From Granulicella sp. (GTDB lineage: Bacteria; Acidobacteriota; Terriglobia; Terriglobales; Acidobacteriaceae): a stretch of DNA of 64,000 nucleotides. Each line of letters starts with the position of its first letter. Positions within the stretch are counted from its first letter, which is position 1. The stretch spans positions 26,201-90,200 of the forward strand of contig JANXYX010000037.1 of assembly GCA_025408425.1 (NCBI GenBank). The letters run 5' to 3'. Shown in pieces: positions 63,194 through 64,000 of this stretch. Position numbers and translations under genes: made by a program. Under the pieces are notes generated by a model. The model made no database searches. It was given only the letters and a program-made list of their open reading frames with translations, and had not been told where the DNA came from.

Positions 63194-63311
63194 GATGGGG
63201 GATCTGGTTGGTCGCAGCGAGTTTGTAGACTTCTCTTTGGCTTAAGCTAAGCATGTCTGCCAACTCCTTGACGGTCATAGCCGAACGTCTCGTCCTTAGC
63301 TCTTCAAGCAT
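63057..63311 (-). CDS. Excisionase-like HTH protein (HTH_17/MerR-like), antisense to integrase 3' end
   Basis: 84 residues from the ATG at 63311 with GAGGAG upstream; an ATG at 63332 is also possible. The sequence MTVKELADMLSLSQREVYKLAATNQIPHLKIASSVRFDPATVLVWLEAK is a textbook excisionase/HTH_17 winged helix: helix, helix, short wing, and a WLE end. Its last 137 bases run antisense through the integrase 3' end, so transcription from opposite sides could interfere. In context it is the likely recombination directionality factor. Other HTH_17 proteins of phage origin are the alternative. Confidence 0.8.
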   Translation of the reverse strand: MLEELRTRRSAMTVKELADMLSLSQREVYKLAATNQIPHLKIASSVRFDPATVLVWLEAKMLTPASRRSPSSVRPSRERLSNIA

Positions 63312-63446
63312 GAGATGGTTTGCTCCTCGCATCTTGCCAAACGAGCGCAGACCTCGCTTGCGTTGTCATCAAGTGAATGACCTTCCTAGACTCAGGCACA
63401 TCGAGAGAGCCGTCCAATACTTGTTCACTATGGCTGTTTTCAATCT

Positions 63447-63465
63447 CCATAGTCTGTGACTATGG
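63447..63465. promoter_or_regulatory. Inverted repeat between excisionase-like and LysR genes
   Basis: CCATAGTC-TGT-GACTATGG, 8-bp perfect arms, in the otherwise gene-free 63333-63619 interval between divergent genes. Could be an operator for either regulator. Confidence 0.5.
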
Positions 63466-63619
63466 CCTCAGTTTTGAGCTTTTGGATCACTCTCGACCTC
63501 CAGCGTGTTGACTTTGCAGATACCCAAGCCCACAATTACATAACGTTGGGCTTGACTTGTGGCCGCACTGAGTGAATCGACGCAGAGCATGAATCGTCAC
63601 AAGAAAGCGGGCCCGATAT

Positions 63620-64000
63620 ATGTCAGACCTCGTAGAGTTCAAGAAACTCAAGAATCTCATTGCGGTCGCAGAAGCAGGAAACATCAGCGTCGCCGCGAAG
63701 CGCCTCTATCTCTCGCAGCCGTCCCTCAGCATTCAGATTAAGGACCTTGAAGACGTGTTGCAGGTTCCCCTGCTGGTGCGCGATCACAAGGGCGTTCGCG
63801 CGACTCCTGCCGCAGAGATATTGATAACGGGCGGTCGTGAGCTTCTGAGGATGCGCGACGCGCTGATAGAGGCGGCCCGCGCCCTGCACCGCGTGGCGTT
63901 CGTGCCGATGCGCCTGGGGTTCTCTTCCTTCGTAGACCATGCGCTGTACGAGATGGTTTGCTCCATCCACACATCGCTGTTTCCGTCATGCGAGATCAAG
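63620..64000 (+). CDS. LysR-family regulator, 3' partial
   Basis: The first 127 residues of a LysR-type regulator that runs off the window. The N-terminal winged helix-turn-helix reads LKNLIAVAEAGNISVAAKRLYLSQPSLSIQIKDLEDVLQVPLLVR with the usual linker helix after it (ITGGRELLRMRDALIEAARAL). The effector-binding domain begins at about residue 95 (MRLGFSSFVDHALYEM). It starts at the ATG at 63620, within the integrated element, suggesting a cargo gene or a regulator of cargo. Confidence 0.88.
   Translation, partial: MSDLVEFKKLKNLIAVAEAGNISVAAKRLYLSQPSLSIQIKDLEDVLQVPLLVRDHKGVRATPAAEILITGGRELLRMRDALIEAARALHRVAFVPMRLGFSSFVDHALYEMVCSIHTSLFPSCEIK

Larger units (their letters stand above)
61772..64000 (+). 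mobile_element. Left end of an integrated element (continues past the window)
   Basis: Begins where the tRNA-Gly match stops and contains a tyrosine integrase, an excisionase-like gene and a LysR-type gene. Sequence 61772-61860 is AT-richer than the flanking chromosome. The far attachment site is not in the window, so size and type (phage, ICE or island) are unknown. Confidence 0.75.

Overview
The window looks like chromosomal DNA of an acidobacterium, most likely class Terriglobia (Edaphobacter, Granulicella or Terriglobus type). This rests on gene content (ornithine-lipid acyltransferases, lptE-holA, many secreted glycosidases and peptidases, an acidobacterial-style porin-cytochrome operon), high GC and dispersed palindromic intergenic repeats. 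No rRNA or ribosomal-protein gene is present to fix the genus, so the assignment is an inference. There is one intact tRNA (Ala, anticodon CGC) and one broken tRNA-Gly.

Layout. 1-4.1 kb: secreted S1/P1-type nuclease (5' cut by the window edge), a DUF2062 membrane protein, and a PlsC / OlsB-like / PlsC acyltransferase trio. 4.1-9.2 kb: nucleoside salvage (nupC-pnp and cdd-deoA) with a nitric-oxide module between them: single-domain globin, nsrR and a near-perfect NsrR operator. 9.3-14.4 kb: overlapping chemotaxis operon cheA-cheW-cheY-cheB-cheR. 14.4-19.3 kb: Lhr helicase. 19.3-24.5 kb: a microsatellite bracketed by a 32-bp repeat, then PBP1b-type synthase and proS. 24.5-29 kb: Crp/Fnr regulator, kdsD, TlpA plus DsbD-alpha-like pair, alaC. 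29-35.6 kb: GH78, gltX, GH130 and GH172 (DUF2961) genes. 35.8-37.4 kb: a small accessory patch, with a Phd/VapC toxin-antitoxin pair between two perfect 56-bp direct repeats and an AT-richer DUF3800 gene beside it. 37.5-44.3 kb: housekeeping block holA, lptE, ftsH, tilS, ispD, ispF. 44.4-50.4 kb: M14 and M13 peptidases, fbp, tRNA-Ala.

50.5-56.4 kb is the most striking region. A tight five-gene operon encodes a decaheme MtrA/DmsE-type cytochrome, a large outer-membrane barrel, a small cytochrome c, a Rieske protein and a cytochrome b fused to cytochrome c. Together these could form a continuous route between the quinone pool and the cell exterior. A perfect 20-bp palindrome of CRP/FNR type lies just upstream.

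56.7-61.5 kb: a sugar locus run by an unusual regulator (IclR-type helix-turn-helix fused to a periplasmic-binding-protein domain). It is divergent from a glycosidase, rhaM and an arabinose-isomerase-like gene, and two identical-arm operators lie in the shared promoter region. 61.7-64 kb: the left edge of an integrated element, with a tRNA-Gly cut at the anticodon stem, a tyrosine integrase with repeated 10-bp sites at its start, an antisense excisionase-like gene and a LysR gene that runs off the window. The rest of the element lies beyond position 64000.
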